Positions 47,310 through 59,116 of a DNA stretch of 64,000 nt are shown here, in pieces. Positions within the stretch are counted from its first letter, which is position 1. The number at the start of each line of letters is the position of its first letter. Under the pieces are notes generated by a model. It had not been told where the DNA came from. It did not search any database and was given only the letters and a program-made list of their open reading frames with translations. The stretch comes from Undaria pinnatifida (lineage: Eukaryota; Sar; Phaeophyceae; Laminariales; Alariaceae), in assembly GCA_012845835.1 (NCBI GenBank), contig JABAKD010000026.1, forward strand, positions 6,838,493-6,902,492. The letters are read 5' to 3'. Position numbers and translations under genes: made by a program.

Positions 47310-48336
47310 GTACAACAACCCGAAAATGGTTGGATCAAGAGTTCATGCCACCTTTCGAGCCTCGCTTGCCTTGTCGGCTGGCGTACGAGGCGAAATGTCG
47401 TCCAAACTGTATATAACTAGACGGTATATTGTACCCGCGACCTGGCCTAAAAAGCCGCGTTGTTGGTTGCATGTTCAAAAGGTATATTGTGCGTAACAAC
47501 GGTCCGGTTTCTGCCGCTTGTTTTGGTTATTGGTACGTGTTACCAGCCAGCATGACCAGCATGCCCAAAGCTATGTGTTTGCGTAACGACGGTCGATTTT
47601 CTGCTCGTTGTGTTCGTTGTTGGTGTCTTGTGCCTGCCAGCATGACCTCGACGAGCAGGATGCCGAGAAGCGCACTGTGGTTGCCGAATGTACCTTCCTT
47701 GTGGTCCACGGGGCTGGGCGCTCCACAAATTGAGGCGGGAGCGAAACGGGCCGGTGAGTGCTATCACTATTTATATTGCGAGTCTTTTATATCGCATCGG
47801 AAGTTCCGATAACTCGAAAATCATATCGGTAATCGTATCGGCTCTCATTTTCTTGATTGTAGGATGTTTTCTGTTGCGTTTTCATCACCATCAATCTCTC
47901 GACGTAGTTCTTAACGACGGGGGAGGGGGTGAGAGCGCGTGACGTTTGTGTCAACGCTGGGCTTCCATTATTATATAATAGGAGTATAAAATACTAACCG
48001 GGGGGAGGGGGGGGGGGTATGTGGCGCTTTTATGAAAGCTGGGTATTGACGATAATGTTACTAACCCTAAGAGGGGGAGTTAACGTGTACCGCTTGTGTC
48101 CACCTTGGGTATCCATGACTTTTTTACCACGAGTAGCAGGGGGGAGGGGGGGCGCGTAACGCTTGTGTCAACGAAAAATATTTCATGATCAAGACTGTTT
48201 ATGTTTCCCGAATATGGATTGGCCTCTAGATACCTGCAGCTCCTCAGCTACTACTGCAAGCGCACTCCCTGGGAAGAGATATGAAACGAGTGTCAGAGAC
48301 GGATGACGCGCAATTGTTGTGTTGTGCATGCGACAG
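47310..48336. other. Intronic or intergenic; G-rich repeats
   Basis: Two related segments at about 47460-47645 (TTGCGTAACRACGGTC, CTGCCAGCATGACC) are diverged duplicates. At 47920-48175, three loose units carry GGGGGAGGGGG and a TGTGTCAACG motif. No gene is recognised. Confidence 0.4.
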
Positions 48337-48467
48337 GCTGCGAGGGTTATATGGTCCAGTACTACGCTGAAGATCTGCAATTCGACAGAGCGTTTGCTAC
48401 TCGCTACTGTGGCGTGGCGGCTGATTGGCAACTCCCACCAGGGCGGATGTTGAGCTTATTTTCTTCG
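48337..48467 (+). CDS. Candidate middle exon of the esterase-like gene
   Basis: Acceptor GCGACAG, then CEGYMVQYYAEDLQFDRAFA, GVAADWQLPPGRMLSLFSS, and donor TTCG/GTGAGA. It starts in phase 1 and ends in phase 0, and exon 49711 begins in phase 0, so the two join cleanly. Function is inferred only from position and phase. Confidence 0.4.
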
Positions 48468-49710
48468 GTGAGAGGCAGATACACCGCAGCGGTTTGCGTT
48501 GCTTTGCACCTTTGGCTGCACTGCCAGGTTTAATCCTTAGTCCTATTATTAATAGTGGGCGCCCGAGCATGGTTTGACGGAACGTAGTTTGGCCGTTTTT
48601 TGCAATGTAACATTTGTTGAAAGGTTGTTGACGATGGAATGCAGTTGGACTTTTTGTGGAGAGAAAGAGTCGTTGCAAGGCGTCGGGATCGCTGTGATAT
48701 GTACGTGGATCGACACGTGCTCGGATTGAGATCTGATGTTTCGTGTTGACGCCCTTCACGGCTTCTCGTTGACTGCCACAATCCAGGGGTGAAATCTACA
48801 CATGTGGCTCACTACTATTGTAGCTCTACAACTAGTGTGCACTTTTTTTTTTTTCTTTATCCTCCGGCGGATGGGGAAAAATAAAGCTTTAGCTCACCAC
48901 ACTTCCACGTATTTTCATACGCGCCGAGTGTCGATTTAACTCAGTTGCTTTCGCAGCCCAACGCTAGCTGGCGCACCCTTCGGGTCCCATTGTAGGTATA
49001 GCGTAAGCTGTCCCCATCAGTGGTCTTCGTTACAACCCCGGCAGCGCTATCTCACAGCGCTATCCAATCGGCACGGTCTCGAACCTGTACGAGCTTTGCG
49101 AACGTCGATCAGTGCAGCGCCGAACAGCAGCAACGACGATGGGACGTGGTGTTTTTTATTGGAGACTACGACAGTACCCCAAGATGTGGACCCAGTACAC
49201 GGTAGCACAAGATAACACCGCAGAAGGTAGCACACGGCACTCAAAATACCATTCTTCAAGCAGGCGGTGGCATGGATGCACCATCAGGCCAGGAAGACCC
49301 TTGCAATATCAACTGGATATCTGTGAAGTCCATTGCGGGACACTAGTTAGCGGCGGTAGCACATGGCGTTGTCATCGCGTCGTACCGCATAGTCCTGTAG
49401 CAATATACCGCAAAGTCCTGCATCACCAGTCCCTGGTAGTAGAGAAGAAGCCAAGCATATCAATCATGTAGTAGTTCCGGGTTTGCACATGGCGGGCACG
49501 CTGATGTCGTCCCTGTAAGGCTGGATTCGACGTTTTCTCGGCAGCAGCGGCGGCAGCTGTAGTATTGAATTAACGGGAAACATGTAGACCAGCCGTAAAT
49601 CTGGACGAAATGACTTGACCGGTGTTGTGCTCTTTGGTACGACGGCCTTCGCCGTTTGATGCTGTTTGCTTTGAATAACGGGCCGATTCTCCCTTAATTT
49701 TTTTCACCAG

Positions 49711-49850
49711 TTTAAGCCGGATGTTGTGCTGGCGAACTGGGCTGTTTTGCACCGGCTGTGGCACAGCTCTCTAGAAGAATTCGAGACGTTTCTAAAGGCG
49801 CTCAGCAACCAGCTAGACACGCTGACGTCTTCAGGAGGGCATACGCCGAG
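49711..49850 (+). CDS. SGNH/PC-esterase-like protein, later exon
   Basis: After acceptor TTTTTCACCAG it reads FKPDVVLANWAVLHRLWHSS then LEEFETFLKALSNQLDTLTS, ending CCGAG/GTATGA. K-P-D-V-V-x-x-N-x-[GA]-x-[WH] followed by a helix with E-x-[FY]-x-x-x-[FL] is the middle block of the TBL-type esterase domain, where the chain passes the 'DVVxxN' strand. The last block (D-x-x-H dyad) is not found downstream; 50351-50644 has frames but no such motif. Confidence 0.5.
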
Positions 49851-51179
49851 GTATGAAGCAGGGCACGCGTGCGTATTATGTATGACGTTTTTCATTCGCG
49901 CTAATGCTTTGTTCATCGTGCGACGGTTTTTTCTATCGCTGAATGCGTTCGTATTGAGTCAGCTTTGTCGTGCAATGGGCCACATTGGCGCTTGGTTTTC
50001 TCGTACATAGTACTGCTGGCTGTACATGCAGTACAACAGTGCCATGTTTATGCTTGTGGTGCCGTGCCGTGCGCGGCGTTGAGACGTACCGGTACCGTGT
50101 ACTGGAACAATGCGATTCATCACTTCTATACATCAATCGGTCCAGTAGCTCCGTCGCATATGTATGTATATATTAGTCCATTTGTTTCCTCAACGTTGGC
50201 CCAGCTAGTTTCCGACCGGCGCATGCGAGTAATGGTGCCTAGGTTCCGCGCTGCTGCCGGCTTGTACTTTCGAATGTTCTTGGCAAGATTTATTTCGCTG
50301 TCCTGCAGCGCCATTCACGAGCCTGCGTTGACTTTCGTCTTCAGTGCACTAGCCTGCAAATATCCGAAGTGCTTCAACTGCTTAAATGTTTTCGCGAGCT
50401 GCAAAAATGCGCCGGTTGCGCAAATGAGCTCCTATCCGACAACTGTAGAGCGCTCGTTGCCACGCCTGACTGTGTAGGGAAACCTCCGAACCCTGCACAA
50501 TTCGGCCCTTTTTGGTCTCATGGTCAGCTGGTGGGTGCCTTCCCGCCTTACTGGAGAATGGTCTTCCTGGCCGTGCTTATCCGACTGAACACTGCGGCAC
50601 AGATCTCTTTAGCTGAACACCTCCACGAGATACAACCGGCGTAAGCGCCGACCGTCCGCACTCAGTATCATTGAAGCCAGCACCGGGCGGCATGTTCATG
50701 TTTTGATCGAACCGGTGAAGCGCGCAAGAAGGAGTCAAGTTGTGTGGGGGAGGAAGGAGAACGATGGGGTTCTTCCTTTTAGCGTATTTTATTCCTCTGG
50801 AGTTGACCAAACCGTATTTAAGACGCTATAATATAGTGATGCCATACAATTATGTATCGTGCGTTGGCATCGACGGGCGTCTATCGTGTTCGTGCACCGT
50901 TCAACATCTAGGAGCCTAACAGCACCAAAAAACGTCTCATATCTCTACGAACAACCTCCCGGTTGTCCGAAGTGATGTCAGCTGCATGTTAGCGCTGATG
51001 TGCCCCCCTTTGCAAAAGGATGCATGAAAATATGACACAGGCCTCGACTAACACTGCTGCGTTGTCGTGCAAACATCAATTTCTTACATGCCACTCCTGC
51101 TGCTTTGCAAAGGTACATGTTCTGGTTGTCCATACCTTTTCTTGTGAGCGAACGGGAGCCCCATTGTAATCTGGAGCGG
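49851..51179. other. Flank with unassigned open frames
   Basis: After an acceptor (GTCTTCAG) at about 50345, a Cys-rich plus frame runs to 50644 (LQLLKCFRELQKCAGCANEL, ending LHEIQPA). It is protein-like but unassigned, and the phase-2 continuation from 49850 would use a different frame that stops at 50477. Beyond 50650 nothing is recognised. Confidence 0.3.
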
Positions 51180-51640
51180 GCTGTTCAATACAACGCGGCC
51201 TTGAGGAAGGTTCTTGAGCCTAGAGGCTGGATAGAGGTGAGCGATAATCTTAGTTGGATATAGGTGCGGATTGAACAGAGGTGGGAATCGTTCTTCGCCC
51301 TCGAGATGAGATGAGATTAGATAGAGGCGAGGCATCTTCTTACACGTGAGGAATTTATGTTTGATAAGAAAAGTCCTTAGAGGTGAGGAAGGCTCTTGAA
51401 CCTAGAGGAAGGTTCTTGAGTCTAGAGGCTGAATAGAGACGAGGAAGGCTCTTCAGCCTAGGGGGGTTGGATAGAGGTGAGGAATGTTTTCAAAAATGTG
51501 GATGTTTCTGTAAAACGAGGAAGATTCTTAGAGGTGAGGAAGTTTCTTTAATACGCGGGAGGCTCTTTAAGGCGACGAAGCTTCTCAAGAGGTGAGGAAG
51601 GATCTTGGAGCTAGAGGTTGGCTAGAGGTGAGTGTTTCGT
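51180..51640 (+). repeat. Degenerate tandem repeats (GAGGAAGGTTCTTGAGCCTA)
   Basis: Variants of TTCTTGAGCCTAGAGG, GGATAGAGGTGAGG recur about eight times at irregular spacing. Non-coding. Confidence 0.75.
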
Positions 51641-52574
51641 TCTGATTGGTGTGATGAGGAAGAATCCCGCCCAATGGAACAGTTCCGGCCTACCCCAAAC
51701 CCTGTGGAGTTTCCTTGGGGCGAGCGGCTGAAAAAAATGCCGTTAGTTTACTTTCCGTAGATGGCTGCTGATAAATTCCTTTCAGAGTATGTAACTAATT
51801 TCCCGTAGTATCTAATGTATCCGTTTTGTCGCGACTACGTTATTCCGAGTATATCCAATCTGATGGTAACTGCTGTTAATGCAGCCTGTAGATAGCGAGA
51901 AAGTATGAGCGCCATTCTGACGTTCGCGTATAATGAGCAGCCCAGCCAAGTATGTCATGGGGTGCTTTGAACATGCGGCAACTCGCATTGAGGGTGTGAA
52001 CAGCCAGGTCCATTATATGGCTTGTAATGCACAATTCTGTTTTTTTTCTTGGAGAGGTTAAGTCGTGGTTGCGCACCTGTGATGTTCCACTGTCTTGATG
52101 CACGTTATGTGGCCCTACATACTGCTGCGGTCATAATTCCAAGTATGAGGTACGATTGGATTAATGGCCGATGGAAGCATGCCGTTCATGCCGTTCATGT
52201 TGTTCAACTTGAGCATGGGAAATGCAGAAGGGAATATTAGATCACCTTAACCACACCTTCTTGAGAGTACCGCCTTCAGAGTACCGTGCACCATCTCCTG
52301 CGAGCTGGGCTGGGGCGTAACGTGATGGGTTACAAGTCGGTACAAGTCGATGTTACTGATAGATGATGGTAATTTCTTCGTTCAATGCGCCAAACAATTC
52401 TGCCCTTGTGCATGTGTGCTTCTTATAATCCCGTCTGGAGCTCTATTCGTGTATTTTGTGTGCGTTCCATTGCTTGACGCTTCTACTTGTAACCCACGGG
52501 TTATATTTTTCCCGCAAACATGCTTACCGTTTCAGGTAGACTGGATGGCGATGACGCGAAAGTGGAGTTTCGAC
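51641..52574. other. No firm gene
   Basis: A minus-strand stretch (about 51890-52040) is coding-like in more than one frame (e.g. ILGWAAHYTRTSEW), but there are stops and no recognised domain. Confidence 0.3.
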
Positions 52575-53072
52575 ATCCGCGATGGCATGCATCACGGACA
52601 GCCTCCCATTAGAATGCTGGCGTACATGTTGATGCACCACGTGTGCCATGGTGCAGACTAATAACGACAGCGGTGCCACAGGGGGGGGATTTCCTTGCGG
52701 TGCGTGACCGTGCCGAGTGTTCCAGGGTATACAGTAGTTTCGACAACGCGATGGCATGCATCACGGACAGCCGCCCATTAGAATGTTGGCGTACATGCTG
52801 ATGCACCACGTGTGCCATGGTGCAGACTGGTACCGACAGCGGTGCCACAGGGGGGGGTGTACTCAGTTTGTGCATGGCCGTAGTCGTATGACCATAAACC
52901 CTCGCATCCCTACTATGCCGGGACGGAGCCTGTCGGGTTTTCACCACCAGGCAGACATTGCTTGCACCAAGCGCGAAACCGCATCCTTCCAAGAACCGCT
53001 CGTAAGACGGACGTGGGCACCTTGTGCCTACTTTCTTGTTTATGGATGACAGCGCCAATTAGTTACTCTGTC
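52575..53072 (-). repeat. Degraded LINE C-terminal/3' fragment, copy 2, with duplicated flank
   Basis: 52841-53072 matches 23092-23357. The minus frame has CLVVKTRQAPS, RDARVYGHTTTAMHKLSTPP and ends in a C-run. To its left a 112-bp segment is duplicated in tandem (52575-52687 and 52747-52858: CATCACGGACAGCC, GTACATG-TGATGCACCACG), each copy ending in the same G-run. The C-run after MHKLST repeats the pattern at other LINE ends. Confidence 0.6.
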
Positions 53073-53561
53073 CCATGGGAGGGTTTATGGACGCGCCGGG
53101 ATCGGGGGAAGTACGCGCCGTGCGTCAACAGGTCGGGTGATCCTATATCTCGAACCAAGTACAACTCCGTCTCTGTGAGTACGTATTGGTGGAGTTGTTT
53201 GTCTTTTACGTGGCTCATCAGTTATATTTGTTATGTTTTGCTTAGTTTTTTTATTTTGAAAAGTTAATTTGCAACAACGTGTGGTGTAGATTCTGTGGTT
53301 TTTGGCGCTTGACTACATGTTAGGTTACAACATTTCTTTCTCGTAGGATTGTTAGCGTAGAACTTTGAGGTATTGGAGGTTTGTTTTCGCATGCTCGCTG
53401 ATATCGAGCCGGTGTGCTCCTTTTGAGTGTACGCGTCTTTCTGCGGGCTGTACGTTCTTCTGATCTGTTACAAATCGCGCGATGTGTCCGTTGAATCCTC
53501 TTTTCAAAGTCGGCTTAATTAGTTTAGACATGTCTGTCATATCCCCCAAACTGGCCGGTAC

Positions 53562-53852
53562 TTGATAATACTGCCTGTCTGGGTGCTATTTTTGCTTGGT
53601 TTGCTGCTGTTTGTATGTGCTGCTGTACACCGCCCTAGACTAGTGGGTTTGGATTTTGATACCATAAATCGTACGCCAGGCAAGCCTGGTGATTCTGAAG
53701 GCGACACTGAAGAGAGAACTGTTTATTTCCCCCCTCGCGCGCGCTATAGATGCTTACATTCTTGCCGCAATGCCATAAACAGGGTTCGTTATTTGCAGCT
53801 CATTGTGGTTTCGTTGCATGTGATGGAAGTTTTGACGGCTGGGACCCTGTAG
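53562..53852 (+). CDS. Hypothetical membrane-anchored protein
   Basis: PVWVLFLLGLLLFVCAAVHR is one strong transmembrane helix, followed by a hydrophilic acidic stretch (KPGDSEGDTEERTVY) and a basic Cys-containing end. A second hydrophobic frame (from about 53998 to 54197, TECVVILFSLFSYAF) follows an acceptor-like TTTCAG and may be a later exon. No family is recognised; the start codon is uncertain because no ATG opens the frame. Confidence 0.3.
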   Translation: MIILPVWVLFLLGLLLFVCAAVHRPRLVGLDFDTINRTPGKPGDSEGDTEERTVYFPPRARYRCLHSCRNAINRVRYLQLIVVSLHVMEVLTAGTL

Positions 53853-54197
53853 GTCTATTTTTACCTTAGTTTTCCGTTTTAGCAATGTTTCTGTCCGGCA
53901 TGCGCTGATTTGGCTGTTGACCGTCACCACCGCTTTTGGCGGTTCTTAGCAAGTACCTGACATTAAGAACCGTGTCGTGTGTTGCAACACTTTCAGATCA
54001 CTGTGTGTGTACCCTTCGCCATTATGGCCACGCCGCGAGGTATATCCAGCTTGCACCGGCTCGCAGGTGTTGTTTTGGGGCTAGCACCCACTGAATGTGT
54101 TGTTATCTTGTTCAGCCTTTTTTCATACGCATTTCGCAACCCACAACGGGGGGCGTTAGTATTAACTTTACATCCCCGACCAGCACTGGGCAAGTGA

Positions 54198-55776
54198 TTC
54201 CTGTAGTGTGCCGGTTCTGACCTTGGTCACTTGATATGGTGTGATGAGAACCAGTAGACGCGTGCTACGATAAACGTAGAAAGCAGTTTTGGTGTGAAAA
54301 ATGAAATGGCTCCTGAATGACGGGGCTCCTTAGCCTGTTAACACAATCGTCAGAAATGGGCCATTTCGTTTTACAGGGTTGTCGTTGTGTACCTAGGCCA
54401 TGGGATTTTTCATCCGGTGCCATAGCAGTTTTAGTTTTCTCCATTATCAGGTTTTGAGATAGGTCTTAAGCTTCCAAAATGAGGAGTAATATTAAGAAAA
54501 ACAACAATGGTTGGTGCACCCCTCTATCGTAGCACGCGTTGTACTAATACCAGCATACTCACACTAATACCAGTATACTCGTATGCTAGATGCTAGTAAA
54601 CATAAACTAGAACACCGCCCGGTTCATTCCTTTCTGCAGGGATGTAGGCGGGGCCCTCGTTACGTCGCGTATGCTTCTCTTTCTTTTGGGGTTTCAATGG
54701 CGAAAAGGCGCCACCAATAGGTGATTGCTGTATACAGTAGCGACCCGGCGCTGCTCGGATAGAGGAGTTTTGCGCTTACTCTATGACTGGAACTATACTC
54801 CAGAAATATCACAAGCTAGCGGATGAATATTGCCCGTACTGCGAGACTTTCCGAACTTTCCGAACTTGGGATCACTCACCCTAGATGACTGGTTCCATTG
54901 AGTGAGACCGCGCTATTTAAGTTGGTTTTGGTTTTATTTGGGTCCTAAAAGGGCTAGTTGTGTCCAGAATAAAGATTGTTATCCGGCACGTGTTGTCCTT
55001 CGGGTGTCTTTTTGCTATGGTCTACTTCGTGTTCAGGGTTAGGATTTAGCAGGGCCAAGAGAGAGCTGTCCCGTCTCAGCTTAGGCCCGAGAGGGCTGCT
55101 TAAGATTGAAAGTATTGCTGAAAATGCAACACGGAACATTTCAACTAATAATGGCACAGTGTCAAATTCATTCCAATTCTAAGATTCTTGTTGTTGAGCG
55201 CATGATGCTTTTGGCGACAGAGCTCCACGGCCCTTTTGCGCGTATCGTTACTGGGCTGTGGGTGCAGCATAGATTTAATGCTATGGACACGGCGCTTGTT
55301 TCTGCCACTGGTATTGTCGGTGCTATAAACACCACGGATACTGCCATGGACGCAAACGCGTCGCAATTGCTTGTTGTGACTCTTTGCCCTCTGCCCTAGG
55401 AGACAGTGGGGATTGCAAACTGCCTACTGGGGAGACTGACGACTGCGGACAGTTATATTATCACGTGACCCACAAACAATATAACTGCAAACTCAAAGGT
55501 GTGTTCGCTTTGGAGAGTATGTCATGTAACGCGGAAATGGCGGATACCTTGTAACCGAGCTGGTTCAGCAAGTTCAACTCAGCTGGATACGTGTAATATT
55601 AATAGTTTGTTCGTATTTTGACTATTAATGTGTTACCTCTATCGAGGTGGCGTGTTAGAGATTGGCCCGGTAGTCAGTAGCCACTAATCCGTGCTGTTGG
55701 ATAGCTACAATTGTTGCTCACCGCAGCAAGCAGCATAGCTCGACGTGCGACATAACAACAGCAACAGTGTTGTGCT
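54198..55776. other. No firm gene
   Basis: Contains short plus-strand frames (54976-55182, 55106-55399: ERMMLLATELHGPFARIVTG) that look partly coding but have no domain or splice support. Confidence 0.3.
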
Positions 55777-57777
55777 GTGTTGTGCTGTACCTCTCGGTCA
55801 TCTTCTCGGATCGATCTTCCGCCGCTATTCCCGTGCCTTCCCGTGTGCCTTCGACCGCCTTTGGCCCTCGCCTCGGGCCCATCTAGTCTGACCGTGACCG
55901 TACCCACCCCGTCTGACCGTGACCGAGTGGAGCTTTTGGGGCCCCATGTTTTGGAGTATCTACTCCTTAGGGGCCTCTCTCTCGCCTCTACGGCCGAGTT
56001 GGACGCCCGCGACGCTGCTGGCAAATTGCCCTTTGGGGGTTCCGCTGTGCGTTATTCGCACGCCGACTGGGAAAGAAAGCAACAGGTAGAGCCGACGTGT
56101 GACACCACTATCCAACACGTTCTTCTTGGTCAGCCATTGACCCTGCCCACGGAAACCTTTGCGCGGTTTCCTTCGCGCCAGCGCCCCTCCTTCTCGGAGG
56201 TTCAGGAGCTCGCTGGCAAAAGACCGCCTCCATAATGCCAGCGAGGGCATTGTCCTCCTCGGCCGTAATCCATCCCCGACCTTTTACTTCCCGTGATCGG
56301 CGGGACGAGCGGCTTGTCTTTGGGTAACAAGCCAGTTCGTGTCTATGAGCTTTTACTCATGCGCTTGCATTTGCACCGGCTGATGGATGCGCCACTGCTT
56401 TAAGTGCCAATCGCGGAAGGCGCCGCGATTAATGGTTCGTTGGCCTGTCATCTCGATCCTCCTCCCTCCGGGACCGGGCATTGCGGTCAGCGTAAAATAT
56501 TTTGGGCCGCTGCCGGTTACACCCCGCGGCAACTCCAACATCTTGCTTTTCACCGACCGTTATAGCCGCCGCGCGGACTTATTCGCTGTCACTGCCGCTG
56601 AACTTGCAGCCGGAAGTGTGGCAAACGTCTTCACCACCCGGTGCATTCCTCTTTCGGGAAGCCCGCGTAGCCTCCAGTTCTTCCCTTAAGCTTTCGCACG
56701 TCATCTACGAGCTTGTTGACGTTTGAAGAATTGCCACCAGCTCCTATCACCCAAACGGTAACGGTGGTGTGAAGTGTTTCAATCACACAAGGACCCAAAT
56801 GCTGGCTATGGTCGTCAACGAGCGTTAAACCGATTGAGATGCGCAACTACTGTAGCTCACGCTGAATTCGCCTACAACAATTTGGTCAGCGCTGCCGCTG
56901 GTCTGGCTCCAAACGGGGTTCATATGGGCAGGCTCCCGCCCCTGCCTCTCACTATTTTCAACCACTCCGGGGTCGCCGGCCATCAGAGTCCAGCCCGCGA
57001 CCACCTTGCAGATTGCGACATGAGGTGGATCGCCGACAGCGCGCCAATGATATTAATCCCGAAATGCGTTCTTTGACATTTTCTTTGACGTTTTATCATG
57101 TGGAACGGCGAAACTCAGCCCTTTTCGGGCGCTGTGGAAGGTTCCCAACTTCGTTGTGAGTAAATGGGCTTGGCTCCATAATATGGCCTCCACTTTCGCT
57201 AAGACGCGAACGCCGGCACGGATGCGAAGGTGCTGGATTTGTGCTCAATTGGAAAGGCCCATACAAGACCCTTGAGGTCGCCCCTTGCCCCTTTAGCGAC
57301 ACGTCGGACGGTTGCTCCCTCGGAGATAAACTCCTCGATTTAGATCTCGCACGGACATGCCCAGCGCGGATAGATGCGCAACACCACGTTCCTGTCGAGC
57401 GCTGTAAGCCTTGTGCCAGCCCCCGCGACCTGGGCGGCATGCCTAAATATCTTCTGAATGGGTTGACGCAATACTTGCTCAGCAATTTCACCAAGAACCC
57501 CTTCCCCACATCACGGCACTCAGGACGGCGTATCGGCGCCGCTCCAGCGGCTCGGGGAGGAAGAGATGAGCGGTATGGCCACCAATTGCTCCGTGGTCGG
57601 AGTGAGGTCATCGCAGTGGTGTACGAGCCGCTTTGGACTTGGCTCCCTCGCCCATCATGGTAACGGGAGGTGGACATCCAGCTATCACGACATCGAGTCT
57701 TGCGCTGTTGGACTGGCACTCCAACCCTGGCAGTCCAAACCCGAAGAGGGATGTACAATTTTTGTCTTTTTGGCGGA

Positions 57778-58150
57778 GCACCGCCGCTGTGTCCACGGAC
57801 CTCAACGGCATTCCACGGCCCTGTCCACGGCGTTCCATGGACAACCGTGGACACTCCACGGGCTACCGCGGACCTTCCACGGGCTTCCACGAACATTCCA
57901 CGGGCTTCCACGGAATGCCGCGGCAAGTAGCTGAACACCGTGGAGGCCCATGGCACTAGCCATGGCAATTTCCACGGCAACCTCTACGGCAAGGTCCACG
58001 GCAATCTCCACGGCAGCACCCACGGCAAAGCCTCAGTCACACCCACGGACACGCCCACGGAAAAATCCACGGACCTGTCCACGGAAACGTCCGCGGACGT
58101 CCACGCATAGGCCCACGGCAAGACCCACGGCAAGACCCACGGCCACGACC
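57778..58150 (+). repeat. CCACGG-rich degenerate array
   Basis: CCACGG recurs every 10-20 bases in one orientation (TTCCACGGGCTTCCACGG, CCCACGGCAAGACCCACGG). It interrupts the Gypsy pol frame. The opposite orientation array is at 58316-58720. Confidence 0.85.
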
Positions 58151-58198
58151 GCGGACACCAGGTGTCTGCACATTATTGTGTTTTTCAAAACCATGAAA

Positions 58199-58228
58199 CT
58201 AACCGTAACCGTAACCGTAACCGTAACC
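58199..58228 (+). repeat. (CCGTAA)n short tract
   Basis: AACCGTAACCGTAACCGTAA and one more unit, ending in ACCCA. One base off the CCCTAA telomere motif. It lies at the centre of the inverted CCACGG/CCGTGG arrays. Confidence 0.85.
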
Positions 58229-58315
58229 CATACGAAATACTATGAAGGTAGAAGTGCTCCTGATGACATCACTGGAGTAAAATGATTGGACATGTCAAAT
58301 AGTGTGTATCGCTAT

Positions 58316-58720
58316 AGGAGGATTGCCGTGGCAGTGGCCGCGGACGGCCGCGGATAGCGTTGGAAATTGCTGCGGTTGGACGTCTGCGGAAATTGCCGTG
58401 GCAATTGCCGCGTACTTAGACTTTCGTGGTGATTGCCGCGTTGCCGTGGCGATGGCCATGGATGGCCGTGGAAATTGCCACGGAAGTTTCAGAAACTGTC
58501 GTGGCAATTGCCGCGGACTTGCGTGGGTTGTCATGGTTGGTACGATGGAGTTTGCCAAGGATAGAACCGCGGCACGTGACGTGGCCACAACCGTGGCATT
58601 TGCCGTGGAAGTGCCATGAGCCGTGGCAATTGCCGCGGGAACCCGCGGATTTCCACGGTAGCCCGTGGTAACACGCACAGAAGTCCACGGAAGTTCCACG
58701 GTCATTGCGGTGGATCTCCG
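58316..58720 (-). repeat. CCGTGG-rich degenerate array (reverse arm)
   Basis: GCCGTGGCAATTGCCGCGG-type motifs, the reverse complement of the left array. Near its right end (58640-58710) the orientation returns to CCACGG. Confidence 0.85.
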
Positions 58721-59116
58721 CCAAAAAATCAAATCATGCGCATCCGTGCCATGTTTTGGTACAAAGTTGACGACGGCCTGTGTGGTGGTTAGGAGAACTC
58801 AGCGCTCGTACCACCACCGACACCACCGACACCACCGACGGGGAGCATTGGGTGTGTTTCCTGGACGACCCAGAACCGATCAAGCTTCGTGCTCTCCGTT
58901 TCGCTGTACGACTTCGACAGAAAGGGTTCAGGGTTCTTGGTCACTTCAAATCGGTCGCGGTGGATCAGTTGCACGCGGGATTCAAAGAAATGGACATGAA
59001 TATCGAGGCGCGGACGTGGTTAGTAGACGTTCACGCCACCACCGCGCTCGAGCGTTTGACTCCTGTTTTCTGGTTTGGGGTTCTAGCTCTTCGGGGGGGG
59101 GGGCAGGGGGGCGTTC

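Noticed and set aside
46902-47318. Minus-strand frame with Asp-Tyr-Leu repeats
   Set aside because: Comes from the 9-bp minisatellite; the downstream part has no recognisable domain.
55106-55399. Plus-strand frame ahead of the Gypsy remnant
   Set aside because: Partly protein-like, but no domain, no clear splice sites and an overlapping competing frame.
57096-58023. Long minus-strand frame across the Gypsy/CCACGG region
   Set aside because: Shadow of the Gypsy coding strand and of the stop-poor CCACGG array; the plus-strand pol motifs show the true sense.
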